A stretch of DNA of 41,827 bases from an uncultured Bacteroidales bacterium. GTDB lineage: Bacteria > Bacteroidota > Bacteroidia > Bacteroidales > WCHB1-69. The notes under the pieces are model-generated. The model was not told where the DNA came from and made no database searches. It was given only the letters and a program-made list of their open reading frames with translations. Positions 15,300 through 23,684 of the stretch are shown in pieces. The position numbers were made by a program, and so were the translations under genes. Position 1 is the first letter of the stretch, and the number at the start of each line of letters is the position of its first letter. The DNA lies in contig CAJOFD010000032.1 in assembly GCA_905233585.1 (NCBI GenBank), positions 1 to 41,827 on the forward strand, read 5' to 3'.

Positions 15300-16463
15300 A
15301 TGCAAAATTTTGATTATCAAACTCCGACACGCCTTATTTTTGGTAAGGGTGTTGTTGAAAAATTACCCAAAGTAATGGGGCAGTTCGGGAAAAAAATTCT
15401 TCTTACTTATGGAGGCGGCAGTATAAAAAAAATAGGACTTTATCAAAAAGTAAAGGAACTGCTGAAGGATTTTGAGATTGTTGAACTTTCTGGTATTCAA
15501 CCCAATCCGAAGTATAATCCGTCTGTATTAGATGGGGTTAGTCTTTGTAAAAAATATGGTATTGATGTTATTTTGGCGGTTGGTGGTGGTAGTGTTTTGG
15601 ATTGTTCCAAAGCAATCGCTGCAGGTGCTTGCTACGATGGCGACCCATGGGATTTGATTTCCTATAAAGTGAAGGCTCAAGCAGCATTACCCATTGTGGA
15701 TATTATTACATTGGCGGCCACAGGCAGTGAGTATGATTGTGGAGGTGTTATATCACGTACTGAAACCAATGACAAAATCGGTTATATGGATAGACTTTTG
15801 TTTCCCGCAGTGTCATTTCTTGACCCGACTTACACCTTTACAGTATCGAAAAAACAGACAGCAGCAGGCATTGCTGATGCTATGAATCATACTATAGAAC
15901 AGTATTTTGTAGAAGATTCAACCCTATTGAATGATGGCTTCTGCGAATCAATGTTGCGAAGTTTGATGGTTAATGGCAGAAAATGTATTGAAAATCCCAA
16001 TGATTATACTGCTCGTGCTGAAATGATGCTTGCCTGTACCTATGGTTGCAATGGTATTTTGTCTTTGGGTAATACTATGTCGGGTTGGCCTTGTCATGGC
16101 ATAGAACACGCCTTGAGTGCTTATTATGATATTACTCACGGAGAAGGTCTTGCCATTATAACTCCTCGTTGGATGCGACATATCTTGAATGAACGTACGT
16201 TGCCACGTTTTGTGAAGTATGGTATCAATGTATTCGGAATAGATTCTTCGCTGGACGAATATACAATTGCCGAAAAAGCCATCGAAGCAACTTATAATTT
16301 TTTCGAGACTATTGGCATACCAATGCACTTGCGTGAAGTCGGTATTGATGAAAGCCGCATAGATGAGATGGCTCACCATATTGCTGTTAACGAAGGTCTT
16401 GAAAACGCTTATGCTCCACTTACCGAGCAAGATATAAAGAAAATTCTTATTGCAAGTTTATAG
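15300..16463 (+). CDS. Iron-containing alcohol dehydrogenase, YqhD-like
   Basis: 387 residues, the size of YqhD. The cofactor motif is GGGSVLD (95-101), and the four metal ligands Asp193, His197 (IADAMNHTIEQYF), His266 (WPCHGIEH) and His280 (DITHGEGLA) are all present at almost the same positions as in E. coli YqhD. That enzyme uses NADPH to reduce short aldehydes such as acrolein, glyoxal-type compounds and butanal. It is co-transcribed with the DkgA-like reductase. A YqhD-type activity is strongly suggested, but cofactor preference is not proven by the sequence alone. Confidence 0.9.
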   Translation: MQNFDYQTPTRLIFGKGVVEKLPKVMGQFGKKILLTYGGGSIKKIGLYQKVKELLKDFEIVELSGIQPNPKYNPSVLDGVSLCKKYGIDVILAVGGGSVLDCSKAIAAGACYDGDPWDLISYKVKAQAALPIVDIITLAATGSEYDCGGVISRTETNDKIGYMDRLLFPAVSFLDPTYTFTVSKKQTAAGIADAMNHTIEQYFVEDSTLLNDGFCESMLRSLMVNGRKCIENPNDYTARAEMMLACTYGCNGILSLGNTMSGWPCHGIEHALSAYYDITHGEGLAIITPRWMRHILNERTLPRFVKYGINVFGIDSSLDEYTIAEKAIEATYNFFETIGIPMHLREVGIDESRIDEMAHHIAVNEGLENAYAPLTEQDIKKILIASL

Positions 16464-16554
16464 CTTTTTTGTTGAAAACCAAACTATTTTCCATATTTGC
16501 TATGTTTTTATGGCAACGTTTTGTTTGCATAAGTTTGAACCAAAGAGATATTAG

Positions 16555-16671
16555 TGGCTTCCAACTTCCCAATATTCGTTATCAACTTTGCAAGATATTT
16601 ACAAGTCGTTCTATCAAGATTATTTTGGGGCTGAACACTTTATTTCTGATGAGGTGATAGTTTGGGATTAG
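16555..16671 (+). other. Coding remnant of an unidentified gene
   Basis: A frame of 38 codons, bounded upstream by a stop and closed by TAG at 16669-16671, reads protein-like sequence such as STLQDIYKSFYQDYFGAEHF. It has no start codon and no partner sequence on either side, so it appears to be the internal or terminal piece of a decayed gene. I cannot name the family. It lies in a 400-base interval (16464-16863) that holds no intact gene. Confidence 0.4.
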
Positions 16672-16689
16672 TTAATGAGTGAATTGCAA

Positions 16690-16867
16690 ATAGCGGCTAT
16701 GGATAGCGTGCCTTGACTTTGTCTTTGGACATACAAATACTAATATTAATAATGATAATCCGCTTATTGAGCGGATAAAGAGCAGACACGGAACTTATAG
16801 CATATCATATGCTGAATATATAGGAATTGGTTCTCAGCAGTATAATCTTGTTAATTTAGATAAATGA
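16690..16867 (+). pseudogene. Decayed 3' end of a second DUF362 gene
   Basis: The frame ending at TGA 16865-16867 reads NDNPLIERIKSRHGTYSISY and then AEYIGIGSQQYNLVNLDK. This aligns residue by residue with the C-terminus of the intact DUF362 lipoprotein of 149-1168 (NDPTDLLSRIDKQHGTHTIEH, AEAIGLGTRKYNLVSIDK). Upstream, MDSV and CLDFVFG pieces match its DPVALDQACIDII block but are separated by a small deletion and a frame change. Nothing resembling the rest of the gene remains. It overlaps the start of the next gene by four bases, which suggests that the lost gene was once its operon neighbour. Confidence 0.75.
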
Positions 16868-17943
16868 TTATGAAACTCAAATTTTTTGTTGTATTATCAG
16901 TATTATTTACAACGATTGCATGCAATCGACAAGCGAAACAAATAGAAAAAGACATGACACAATTATCTTTTAATCCTGAACAGGCGGTATATATGACTGC
17001 TATTGCTTGCAATGAAGCAAAAGGCGATATGCCTGCTTTGGAAATTGTTTTAAATGGTGGTTTGGATGAGGGCTTAACCGTAAGTCAAATCAAGGAAGCC
17101 TTGTCTCAACTTTATGCTTATACGGGTTTTCCCCGTTCTCTTAATGCACTAAATACTTTGCAAAAGGTATTAGAGCAACGTAAAAGAGAAGGAAAGCAAA
17201 TTATAGAAGGGCAAGATGTCTCGCCATTACCAAAGGATTACGATGCTTTTGTACGAGGTGGCAAAGTGCAGACACAACTTAGTGGTGGAGTGTTCAATTA
17301 CGATTTTTCTCCTGCTATAGATTATTATCTCAAGGCACATTTGTTTGGGGATATTTTCATTAGAGACAATCTCACGTATGCAGACCGTGAATTAGTAACA
17401 GTTTCTGCTTTAAGCGGTTTAGAGGGTGTTGATTTGCAATTGAAAGCACATATCAGTGGTGCACGTAACATGGGTGTAACCGAGGAACAATTACAAACTA
17501 TTGTTGTGGCTCTTGCTACTAAAGTTGGGACAGAAGAAGCTGGACGTGTGGCAGGATTGTTGCAGACAGAGTGGCCAAAGGGCCAGCCCAATACCGCTTA
17601 CTCGCAGTATTTTGTAGGCAAGAGTTTTTTGTACCCTTATCTTGATGGTGCAGCAAATGTTACCTTTGCACCCGGTTGTCGTAACAATTGGCATATTCAT
17701 CATGGGGAGCGTCAGATTCTGATATGCGTTTCGGGTCGTGGTTGGTATCAGGAATGGGGCAAATCTGCCATTGCACTTCATCAAGGTGATGTTATAGACA
17801 TTCCTGAAGGCGTAAAACATTGGCATGGTGCACAAAAAGATTCTTGGTTCCAGCATATTGCCTTTCATGTTGCCACTGTTGGAGAACAAAGCAACGAATG
17901 GCTCGAATCTGTCAGCGAGGAAGAGTACGGAAAATTGGAATGA
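16864..17943 (+). CDS. Carboxymuconolactone decarboxylase-cupin fusion lipoprotein
   Basis: 359 residues starting at 16864 (an equivalent ATG is at 16870). The signal peptide ends in lipobox TIAC. Two carboxymuconolactone decarboxylase/AhpD-like repeats follow: about 40-115 (ALEIVLNGGLDEGLTVSQIKEALSQLYAYTGFPRSLNAL) and about 150-235 (FIRDNLTYADRELVTVSALSGLE, then HISGARNMGVTEEQL). A C-terminal cupin (about 255-350, NWHIHHGERQILICVSGRGWYQEWG, then IPEGVKHWHGA) has a His-rich metal site. Such fusions occur beside oxidoreductases in Bacteroidota stress clusters. The CxxC of AhpD is not evident, so a peroxidase-reducing role is doubtful and the reaction remains unknown. Confidence 0.85.
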   Translation: MIMKLKFFVVLSVLFTTIACNRQAKQIEKDMTQLSFNPEQAVYMTAIACNEAKGDMPALEIVLNGGLDEGLTVSQIKEALSQLYAYTGFPRSLNALNTLQKVLEQRKREGKQIIEGQDVSPLPKDYDAFVRGGKVQTQLSGGVFNYDFSPAIDYYLKAHLFGDIFIRDNLTYADRELVTVSALSGLEGVDLQLKAHISGARNMGVTEEQLQTIVVALATKVGTEEAGRVAGLLQTEWPKGQPNTAYSQYFVGKSFLYPYLDGAANVTFAPGCRNNWHIHHGERQILICVSGRGWYQEWGKSAIALHQGDVIDIPEGVKHWHGAQKDSWFQHIAFHVATVGEQSNEWLESVSEEEYGKLE

Positions 17944-18551
17944 GTAAATCCCCTTTATGGAATAAAAGAGATGAAATAGTTATGCAAAACATTCTTGACA
18001 TAAAAAACAGAAATGAATTTCGTGCTTGGCTTTCAGAGAACCACAGCAAGGAATCGGAATGTTGGATTGTCGTAAAACGGGGAAAACCTAAAGAAGACAA
18101 CATTGTATTTTGGTATGTTGATGCTGTTGAAGAAGCCTTATGTTTCGGTTGGATAGATAGTACACACAAATGCATTGAAGGTGTCAGAATGCAACGTTTT
18201 ACGCCACGCAAAAAGAATGCTCTGTGGACAGAACTCAACAAGGAGCGTGTCCGTCGTCTTGAAAAACTTGGATTTATGACTGATGCAGGACGAGCGGTTT
18301 CACCGGATATGAATATTAAGAGTTTCAAACCTGATGAAGATATTGTTGCTGCATTGAAAAAGGCTCGGGTGTGGACGAAATTTTGTACATTTCCACCACT
18401 TTATCAACGTATAAGAACATATAATGTAGCATTTTACAAAAAGCGTGATACAAAAATGTTTGAAAAAACTCTGCTTCATCTTATTGAAGAAACAAAAAAA
18501 GGAAATCTTTTTGGTGATTGGAACGACAACGGCCGCTTGATAGATTATTAG
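17940..18551 (+). CDS. YdeI/OmpD-associated family protein
   Basis: 203 residues from the ATG at 17940, which overlaps the preceding stop (ATGA). A second in-frame ATG at 17982 would give the usual family N-terminus (MQNILDIKNRNEFRAWL) and is a fair alternative. The family signature is clear: ECWIVVKRGKPKEDNIVFWY, DAVEEALCFGWIDSTHK and RFTPRKKNALWTELNKERVRRL. YdeI-family proteins are soluble and are linked in E. coli to resistance to cationic peptides and bacteriocins, with no known reaction. It is the last gene of the aldehyde-stress-like operon, before a terminator-like stem. Confidence 0.82.
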   Translation: MSKSPLWNKRDEIVMQNILDIKNRNEFRAWLSENHSKESECWIVVKRGKPKEDNIVFWYVDAVEEALCFGWIDSTHKCIEGVRMQRFTPRKKNALWTELNKERVRRLEKLGFMTDAGRAVSPDMNIKSFKPDEDIVAALKKARVWTKFCTFPPLYQRIRTYNVAFYKKRDTKMFEKTLLHLIEETKKGNLFGDWNDNGRLIDY

Positions 18552-18595
18552 TTGTATTTTCGGAAAAGGGATATTCTTTCAGTTGATAATTAATC

Positions 18596-18632
18596 TGCCA
18601 AAATGACAGAGTTTGATTTGGCATACTTTTTG
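18596..18632 (+). terminator. Probable terminator after the YdeI gene
   Basis: TGCCAAA (18596-18602) pairs with TTTGGCA (18617-18623) over a 14-base loop and is followed within three bases by a T-rich run. The position 45 bases after the YdeI stop and before the exporter operon fits a Rho-independent terminator, though the stem is short. Confidence 0.5.
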
Positions 18633-18668
18633 TTATCAGTCATTCGAATTCCGAAATAAAATGAATAG

Positions 18669-20153
18669 ATGAATAGAAGATACATTTTGTTTATTGTTCT
18701 GTGTTTTTTATTTGTAAGTTATCTTAAGGCAGGAGATACTGTGCGTTATACTTTACCGGCTTGTCGTGAGATGGCACTGATGTATGGAACTTCTTCCAAA
18801 GGACAAGAAGAAGCACAATTGGCGGCCAAATATAATCGGCAGGCTGCTCTTGCAGCAATGTTTCCGCGTGTCAGTGTCAATGGTGGTTATATGTGGAATT
18901 CTCGCAATGCCCATTTTTTGTCTGACCAATCCACTTTTTCGTTTGGAACGGCAACAGTAGCCCCGAATGGTTCGGCTTCGTTTGTATGGAGTGATGGAAG
19001 TACATTCGGACGTTTGTCCAATGCCGTAGCAGGGACAATATTAGAAAGACCGATAGCGGATTTTTCGGACAAAGTTGCACAAAAAATTGCCGATGCTTAT
19101 AAGTATGTTTATGATGCGGCTACCATAGATATGACACATATATTGGTGGCCAGAGTTTCGCTTATGCAACCTATATATACAGGTGGACGACTTACACAGA
19201 TGTACAACATTGCCAAAGCAACGGAGAATATAGCCACAATTGAGACTAATGCAAAGAAAGAGACTATACTATACAATGTGGACGAAGCCTATTGGCGTGT
19301 GGTTGCTGTTACACAGAAAAAACGCTTGGCAGAACAATATCATGCATTATTGTGCCAATTGGAACAAGATGTCAAAGAGGCTGTAGAAGAAGGGGTGGCT
19401 ACGCAGTCTGACTTGCTTACTGTAATTACAAAACGTGGTGAAGCAGACGTGAAAAAACTGCAGGCGGAGAACGGACTCATTCTCTCTAATATGGCTTTGG
19501 CACAAGTGTGCGGGTTGCCACTTTCTACTAATTTTGTCCTTGATGAGAATGGATTGAATGAAATAACTTTATCTGCGGATTTTATCAAGGCAGAAGCGGA
19601 GGTGGACAAACGTAGCGAGTTGCAGATATTGGAACAAACACAAAAGATAGCGAAAAGTACAACCAAATTGGCAGGTGCAGGTTTGCAGCCCAATATTCTT
19701 GCTCATGCAGGTTATACCTATACTAACCCTAATTTTGACAATGGTATAAGCAACACATGGAACGGCAAGGGTTTTTTCACTGCGGGGGTAGTGGTAAATG
19801 TTCCTATTGTTCATGCTGATGCTATGTTACGCTATAAGGCCGCAAAACATGCGGCAAACGTAGTAGCACTGCAAACTGAGGAAACTCGTGAAAAACTTAT
19901 TTTGCAAACTACACAAGCAAATCAGAAATTGGCGGAGGCTCAACAGAAAATAATTCTTGCACAACTGACAAAAAAGAATGCCGAAGAAGTGTTGCGTATG
20001 GCACAAGAGTCTTTCGCAGCGGGAATGATTACCGCTTCAGAATTGATGCAAGCACAAACCCTTTGGCTTTCTGCTGCAACTGACCTTGTCGATGCCCAAG
20101 TGGAGGCAAAAACAACGGAAGCAAAATTACGTAAATATTTAGGAACATTATAA
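18669..20153 (+). CDS. TolC-family outer-membrane efflux protein
   Basis: 494 residues with a Sec signal (about 1-21, ending LKAG). The outer-membrane efflux repeat is seen twice, with long heptad-like helices: QPIYTGGRLTQMYNIAKATENIA with a following DEAYWRVVAVTQKKRLAEQY, and the second half AAKHAANVVALQTEETREKL with SFAAGMITASELMQAQTLWL. Such proteins form trimeric channels that dock with an HlyD-type adaptor. The adaptor gene follows with one shared base, and two permease genes come next, so this is the exit duct of one export machine. There is no lipobox, unlike OprM-type channels. The substrate is unknown. Confidence 0.92.
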   Translation: MNRRYILFIVLCFLFVSYLKAGDTVRYTLPACREMALMYGTSSKGQEEAQLAAKYNRQAALAAMFPRVSVNGGYMWNSRNAHFLSDQSTFSFGTATVAPNGSASFVWSDGSTFGRLSNAVAGTILERPIADFSDKVAQKIADAYKYVYDAATIDMTHILVARVSLMQPIYTGGRLTQMYNIAKATENIATIETNAKKETILYNVDEAYWRVVAVTQKKRLAEQYHALLCQLEQDVKEAVEEGVATQSDLLTVITKRGEADVKKLQAENGLILSNMALAQVCGLPLSTNFVLDENGLNEITLSADFIKAEAEVDKRSELQILEQTQKIAKSTTKLAGAGLQPNILAHAGYTYTNPNFDNGISNTWNGKGFFTAGVVVNVPIVHADAMLRYKAAKHAANVVALQTEETREKLILQTTQANQKLAEAQQKIILAQLTKKNAEEVLRMAQESFAAGMITASELMQAQTLWLSAATDLVDAQVEAKTTEAKLRKYLGTL

Positions 20154-21145
20154 TGAAAAGAAGAAAAGAAGGAAGTCTGCTGTTAGGATTGATTGCATTG
20201 CTTGCAGTAGTAGTGGTGGTGGCTCTTGTAGGTGTTTTTGCTTTGCAACCGGAAAAAATACTAATACAAGGAGAAGCGGAAGCCGCAGAATATCGGGTGT
20301 CGGGCAAAGTCCCCGGACGAATTGAAATGTATCTCTACGAAGAAGGAGAACAAGTGAAAAAAGGTGATACCTTGGTTGTTATTTATTCGCCGGAAGTGGA
20401 GGCAAAGAAAGTTCAGGCTCTTGCGGCTCGTGATATGGCAGAGGCCGTGAATTTGAAAGCCAAACATGGTGCTCAGCAAGAGCAGATTACTGGTGCATAC
20501 GAATTGTATCAGAAAGCCAAAGCCGGCGAGGAAATTTACAGCAAAAGTTTTGAACGTATGCAACGCTTATTTGAAAAAGGCGTGGTAAGTGCACAAAAAC
20601 GAGACGAGGTGGAAGCCCAATACAAGGCTGCAGTTGCTACTGTCAAAGCGGCCAAAAGCCAGTATGATATGGCTTTGGCAGGAACAAGAAAAGAGGACAA
20701 AGCGGCGGCAGAGGCACAAGTGGCTCGTGTTGATGGTATATTGCAGGAAGTAGCGGCGGCAGAGGCTGACCGTTATTTGCTTTCGCCATGCGATGGTGAA
20801 GTAAGTGAACTTTTCCCGAAAGTCGGAGAATTGGTGGGACAAGGCAGTCCCATTATGTCTATTGTTGATTTGAATGATGTTTGGTTTACTTTTGCTGTAC
20901 GTGAAGATATGCTGTCCCGTTTTGTGATGGGTGATACCGTGAATGTGACTATTCCGGCATTAGGTAATGATACAAAATATCCTTTGACTATTACTCATAT
21001 CAAGGCAATGGGGACCTATGCCACATGGCGTTCAACCAAACAAAATGGCGGATACGATGTACGTACTTTTGATGTAAAATGTCGTCCGATTGCACGCATT
21101 CCCAATCTCCGTCCGGGTATGACCGCTTTGATTGCAGACAACTGA
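20153..21145 (+). CDS. HlyD/EmrA-type periplasmic adaptor (membrane fusion protein)
   Basis: 330 residues: one N-terminal membrane anchor (about 8-31), a biotinyl-lipoyl half (YRVSGKVPGRIEMYLYEEGEQVKKGDTLVVIYSPEVEAKK), and an Ala/Lys-rich helical hairpin (about 75-195, long coiled coil). The second lipoyl half follows (LSPCDGEVSELFPKVGELVGQGSP), then a beta-barrel domain (VWFTFAVREDML). The layout is close to that of YbhG/YhiI adaptors that work with ABC-2 permeases. Its ATG shares a base with the TolC-family TAA. It should bridge the inner-membrane permeases and the TolC-like channel. Confidence 0.9.
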   Translation: MKRRKEGSLLLGLIALLAVVVVVALVGVFALQPEKILIQGEAEAAEYRVSGKVPGRIEMYLYEEGEQVKKGDTLVVIYSPEVEAKKVQALAARDMAEAVNLKAKHGAQQEQITGAYELYQKAKAGEEIYSKSFERMQRLFEKGVVSAQKRDEVEAQYKAAVATVKAAKSQYDMALAGTRKEDKAAAEAQVARVDGILQEVAAAEADRYLLSPCDGEVSELFPKVGELVGQGSPIMSIVDLNDVWFTFAVREDMLSRFVMGDTVNVTIPALGNDTKYPLTITHIKAMGTYATWRSTKQNGGYDVRTFDVKCRPIARIPNLRPGMTALIADN

Positions 21146-21168
21146 CCTATGAGAATTGATAGTTGAAA

Positions 21169-22344
21169 ATGAAAATCATTTTCCTCAATATATGGCGTGT
21201 CTTGCTACGGGAATTAAGGCAGATGTTTGCCCGTCCGTTGTATTTGTTTGCTTCGGTGGGGGTAATGCTTCTTTCTATCTTGTTTTTTCTTACACTCATG
21301 CGTGGAGGTTCAGCGGAGAATATGCCTGTTGCTGTTGTGGACTTGGACCAGACCTCCATTTCCCGTAGGCTGATACATGAAATGCAGGCAACACCGTCTG
21401 TGGATATACAAATGATAACCAATTCATATCCGGAGGCACGCAAGGCTATGCAGCAAGGTAAGATTTATGGTATTTTTGTTGTTCCAGAGGGTTTTTATCG
21501 GGATATGGTAGATTTTAAACGTCCTCAGATGGATTTTTATGTTACCAATGCCTACACCGTAGGAGGAAATACGGCATACAAGCAAATGCTGACAATGGTA
21601 AATCTCACTTCTGGGGCTTTTCAACGTGAAGTGTTACGCAAAAAAGGATTGCCTGACAATGTGATTATGCACCGTATTCAGCCTCTTGTCATAGAAGGTC
21701 ACATGGTTGCTAACCCATGGGGCAATTATTCTGTATATCTGGTCAGTACTATTTTGCCAGGTATATTGGGACTTATCTGCCTCATGCTTACCATCTTTAC
21801 CATTGGTTTTGAATTGAAAATGCGTACTTCTCATGCATGGTTGCGTGCTGCCGGCGGCAACTATACTGTGGCTATGATAGGCAAGTTGATTCCTTATACA
21901 CTTATTTATCTTATTCTTGGTGTTGGTTGTCATCTTATCCTTTATCATTATGCTGGTTTTCCCGTGTATGGCAGTTCTGTACGATTAATGTTCGGTTTGT
22001 TGCTTTTTATTTTTGCGATGGAAGCCCTTGGCATATTTCTTATCGGTTTGTTGCCGACTTTGCGTGACGCCCTGTCTATAGGTGCTTTGTATGCGATGTT
22101 GGGTTTTTCCCTTTCGGGGTTTACCTATCCGCAGATGAGTATGTTGGCACCTGTTAAGGCTCTCACTTACCTTGAACCTTTGCGATATTATTATTTGATT
22201 TATGTCAATGAAGCACTGATGGCGGCTCCTGTGCAGAATAATCTGCCGCACATGTTGGCACTCACAGCCTTTATGTTGGCATCGCTTCTTGTTGCACCTC
22301 GTTTGCATCGTGCTCTTGTTTATCAAAATTATCCTTTGAAGTAA
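21169..22344 (+). CDS. ABC-2 type transporter permease (first of two)
   Basis: 391 residues from the ATG at 21169; an upstream TTG (21163) adds only two residues. The plan is the PF12698 type: one N-terminal helix (about 20-40), a large periplasmic domain (NMPVAVVDLDQTSISRRLIH, IYGIFVVPEGFYRDM), then five helices (about 180-385) with the typical GFSLSGFTYPQMSMLAPV turn. It is paralogous to the next gene. Such permeases are normally powered by a cytosolic ATPase, but none is encoded here. The gene lies 23 bases after the HlyD gene. Confidence 0.9.
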   Translation: MKIIFLNIWRVLLRELRQMFARPLYLFASVGVMLLSILFFLTLMRGGSAENMPVAVVDLDQTSISRRLIHEMQATPSVDIQMITNSYPEARKAMQQGKIYGIFVVPEGFYRDMVDFKRPQMDFYVTNAYTVGGNTAYKQMLTMVNLTSGAFQREVLRKKGLPDNVIMHRIQPLVIEGHMVANPWGNYSVYLVSTILPGILGLICLMLTIFTIGFELKMRTSHAWLRAAGGNYTVAMIGKLIPYTLIYLILGVGCHLILYHYAGFPVYGSSVRLMFGLLLFIFAMEALGIFLIGLLPTLRDALSIGALYAMLGFSLSGFTYPQMSMLAPVKALTYLEPLRYYYLIYVNEALMAAPVQNNLPHMLALTAFMLASLLVAPRLHRALVYQNYPLK

Positions 22345-22345
22345 T

Positions 22346-23479
22346 ATGTGGCAATTTTTTATACATGAGATACATCGTATTTTTCGCGACCCGGGGGTGG
22401 TGGTCATCTTTATTGTTGCTACGCTTGCTTATCCGTTGCTATACAAAATTATTTATTGGAACGAACAGATTACCAATGTGCCTGTGGCAGTGGTAGATCT
22501 CAGCAATTCTCCTGAAAGCCGTGATTTTCTCCATAAATGGAATGCTGCTCCTGACATCTCTCTGACACATACCTGCACTTCGATGTCAGAAGCACAGCAA
22601 TTGCTCCGTGATCAAAAAGTTCATGGTATTGTTTATTTCCCTCGTGATTTCGCCGCACAACTTGCAGACCCGTTGGGACAGGCACATATTTCACTCTATT
22701 GTGATATGTCTTCATTCCTTTATATGAAGGCAATTTATCTCAGTTGCAACCAAGTGATGTTGGAATCCATGCGGAATATCCAAATAGACAGGTACGAACA
22801 GATGGGTATGGACAAAGAGTTTGCATGGGCTTTTGTCCAAGACGCTCCTTATTCGGAAACGGCTCTTTTTACCCCTACGGGCGGCTATGGTTCGTTTCTT
22901 ATTCCTGCTGTTTTGGTGCTTATTTTGCATCAGACACTGTTTTTTGGCATTTGTATGTTAGGAGGTACTGCACGCGAAGACAATGAAGAAAATTATGGTG
23001 TCCGAAGTCTCATCGGGCGGGCTGTTGCATATTTTCTTATTTATTATATTTTGGCGGCTTTTCTATTGGGATTTATGCCACGCTTGTTTGATATTCCGCA
23101 TATAGGCAGCATTTGGTATATTCTCTTATTGAATATCCCCTATATTTTGTCCGTCATTTTTTTCTCGATGTGTGTCAGCGTGTTTATCCGTAATCGTGAG
23201 TCGGGTTTGGTGTTGCTTATTTCTTCCTCTCTTATTTTCTTGTTTATGGCCGGAATTTCTTGGCCAAAGGAAATGATACCTGACCCATGGCGTTATTTGT
23301 CGTTTTTTATCCCATATACATGGGAAGTACATGGTTTCATTCATATCAACTCCATGGGAGCCTCGCTTTCCGCAACAGTGACTGAATTTATTGCTCTTTC
23401 AATCCTTTCCGTGGCTTATTTTATACTTGCCTGTATTCTTTTCCGTATTAGAAAATCCCGCATAGTTCAAAATTTATAA
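22346..23479 (+). CDS. ABC-2 type transporter permease (second of two)
   Basis: 377 residues, with one base between the upstream TAA and this ATG. It has the same plan as its neighbour: an N-terminal helix, a periplasmic domain (NVPVAVVDLSNSPESRDFLH, VHGIVYFPRDFAAQL), and five C-terminal helices with the SGISWPKEMIP-like turn (AGISWPKEMIPDPWR). The two subunits should form a heterodimeric channel. No Walker motif occurs in this or any other gene of the operon, so an ATPase must come from elsewhere if the system is an ABC exporter. It is the last gene of the operon, before a terminator. Confidence 0.9.
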   Translation: MWQFFIHEIHRIFRDPGVVVIFIVATLAYPLLYKIIYWNEQITNVPVAVVDLSNSPESRDFLHKWNAAPDISLTHTCTSMSEAQQLLRDQKVHGIVYFPRDFAAQLADPLGQAHISLYCDMSSFLYMKAIYLSCNQVMLESMRNIQIDRYEQMGMDKEFAWAFVQDAPYSETALFTPTGGYGSFLIPAVLVLILHQTLFFGICMLGGTAREDNEENYGVRSLIGRAVAYFLIYYILAAFLLGFMPRLFDIPHIGSIWYILLLNIPYILSVIFFSMCVSVFIRNRESGLVLLISSSLIFLFMAGISWPKEMIPDPWRYLSFFIPYTWEVHGFIHINSMGASLSATVTEFIALSILSVAYFILACILFRIRKSRIVQNL

Positions 23480-23603
23480 TCTTACAATAATCGAATATAA
23501 ATTCAAGAAATAGGCAACTTGGCTAAAATGGTTATAATAAGTTCAAGTGTAAATCTATAAAAGCATGATTTACTTTCCCTATTTCAAGCAAGGGCTTGTC
23601 TTG

Positions 23604-23632
23604 GTGAATGTTTTTTGCATTTCACTTTTTTT
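23604..23632 (+). terminator. Terminator of the exporter operon
   Basis: GTGAA (23604-23608) pairs with TTCAC (23621-23625) and is followed at once by seven T (23626-23632). An additional longer-range inverted repeat, GAAATAGG (23507-23514) with CCTATTTC (23578-23585), lies between the last stop codon and this stem. Confidence 0.7.
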
Positions 23633-23668
23633 CTGACTCCCCAAAACTGATTATTGGATAATAAATGT

Positions 23669-23676
23669 TACTTTTG
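23669..23676 (+). promoter_or_regulatory. -7 box (TACTTTTG) of the GH89 gene
   Basis: TACTTTTGCATC matches TAnnTTTG with a trailing C and lies nine bases before the ATG at 23685, which implies a very short leader. No -33 TTTG at the right distance was found. Confidence 0.5.
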
Positions 23677-23684
23677 CATCAAAA

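Noticed and set aside
16469..16657. 62-codon plus-strand frame after the YqhD-like gene
   Set aside because: Reads basic and hydrophobic filler; the protein-like remnant in this interval is in a different frame (16555-16671).
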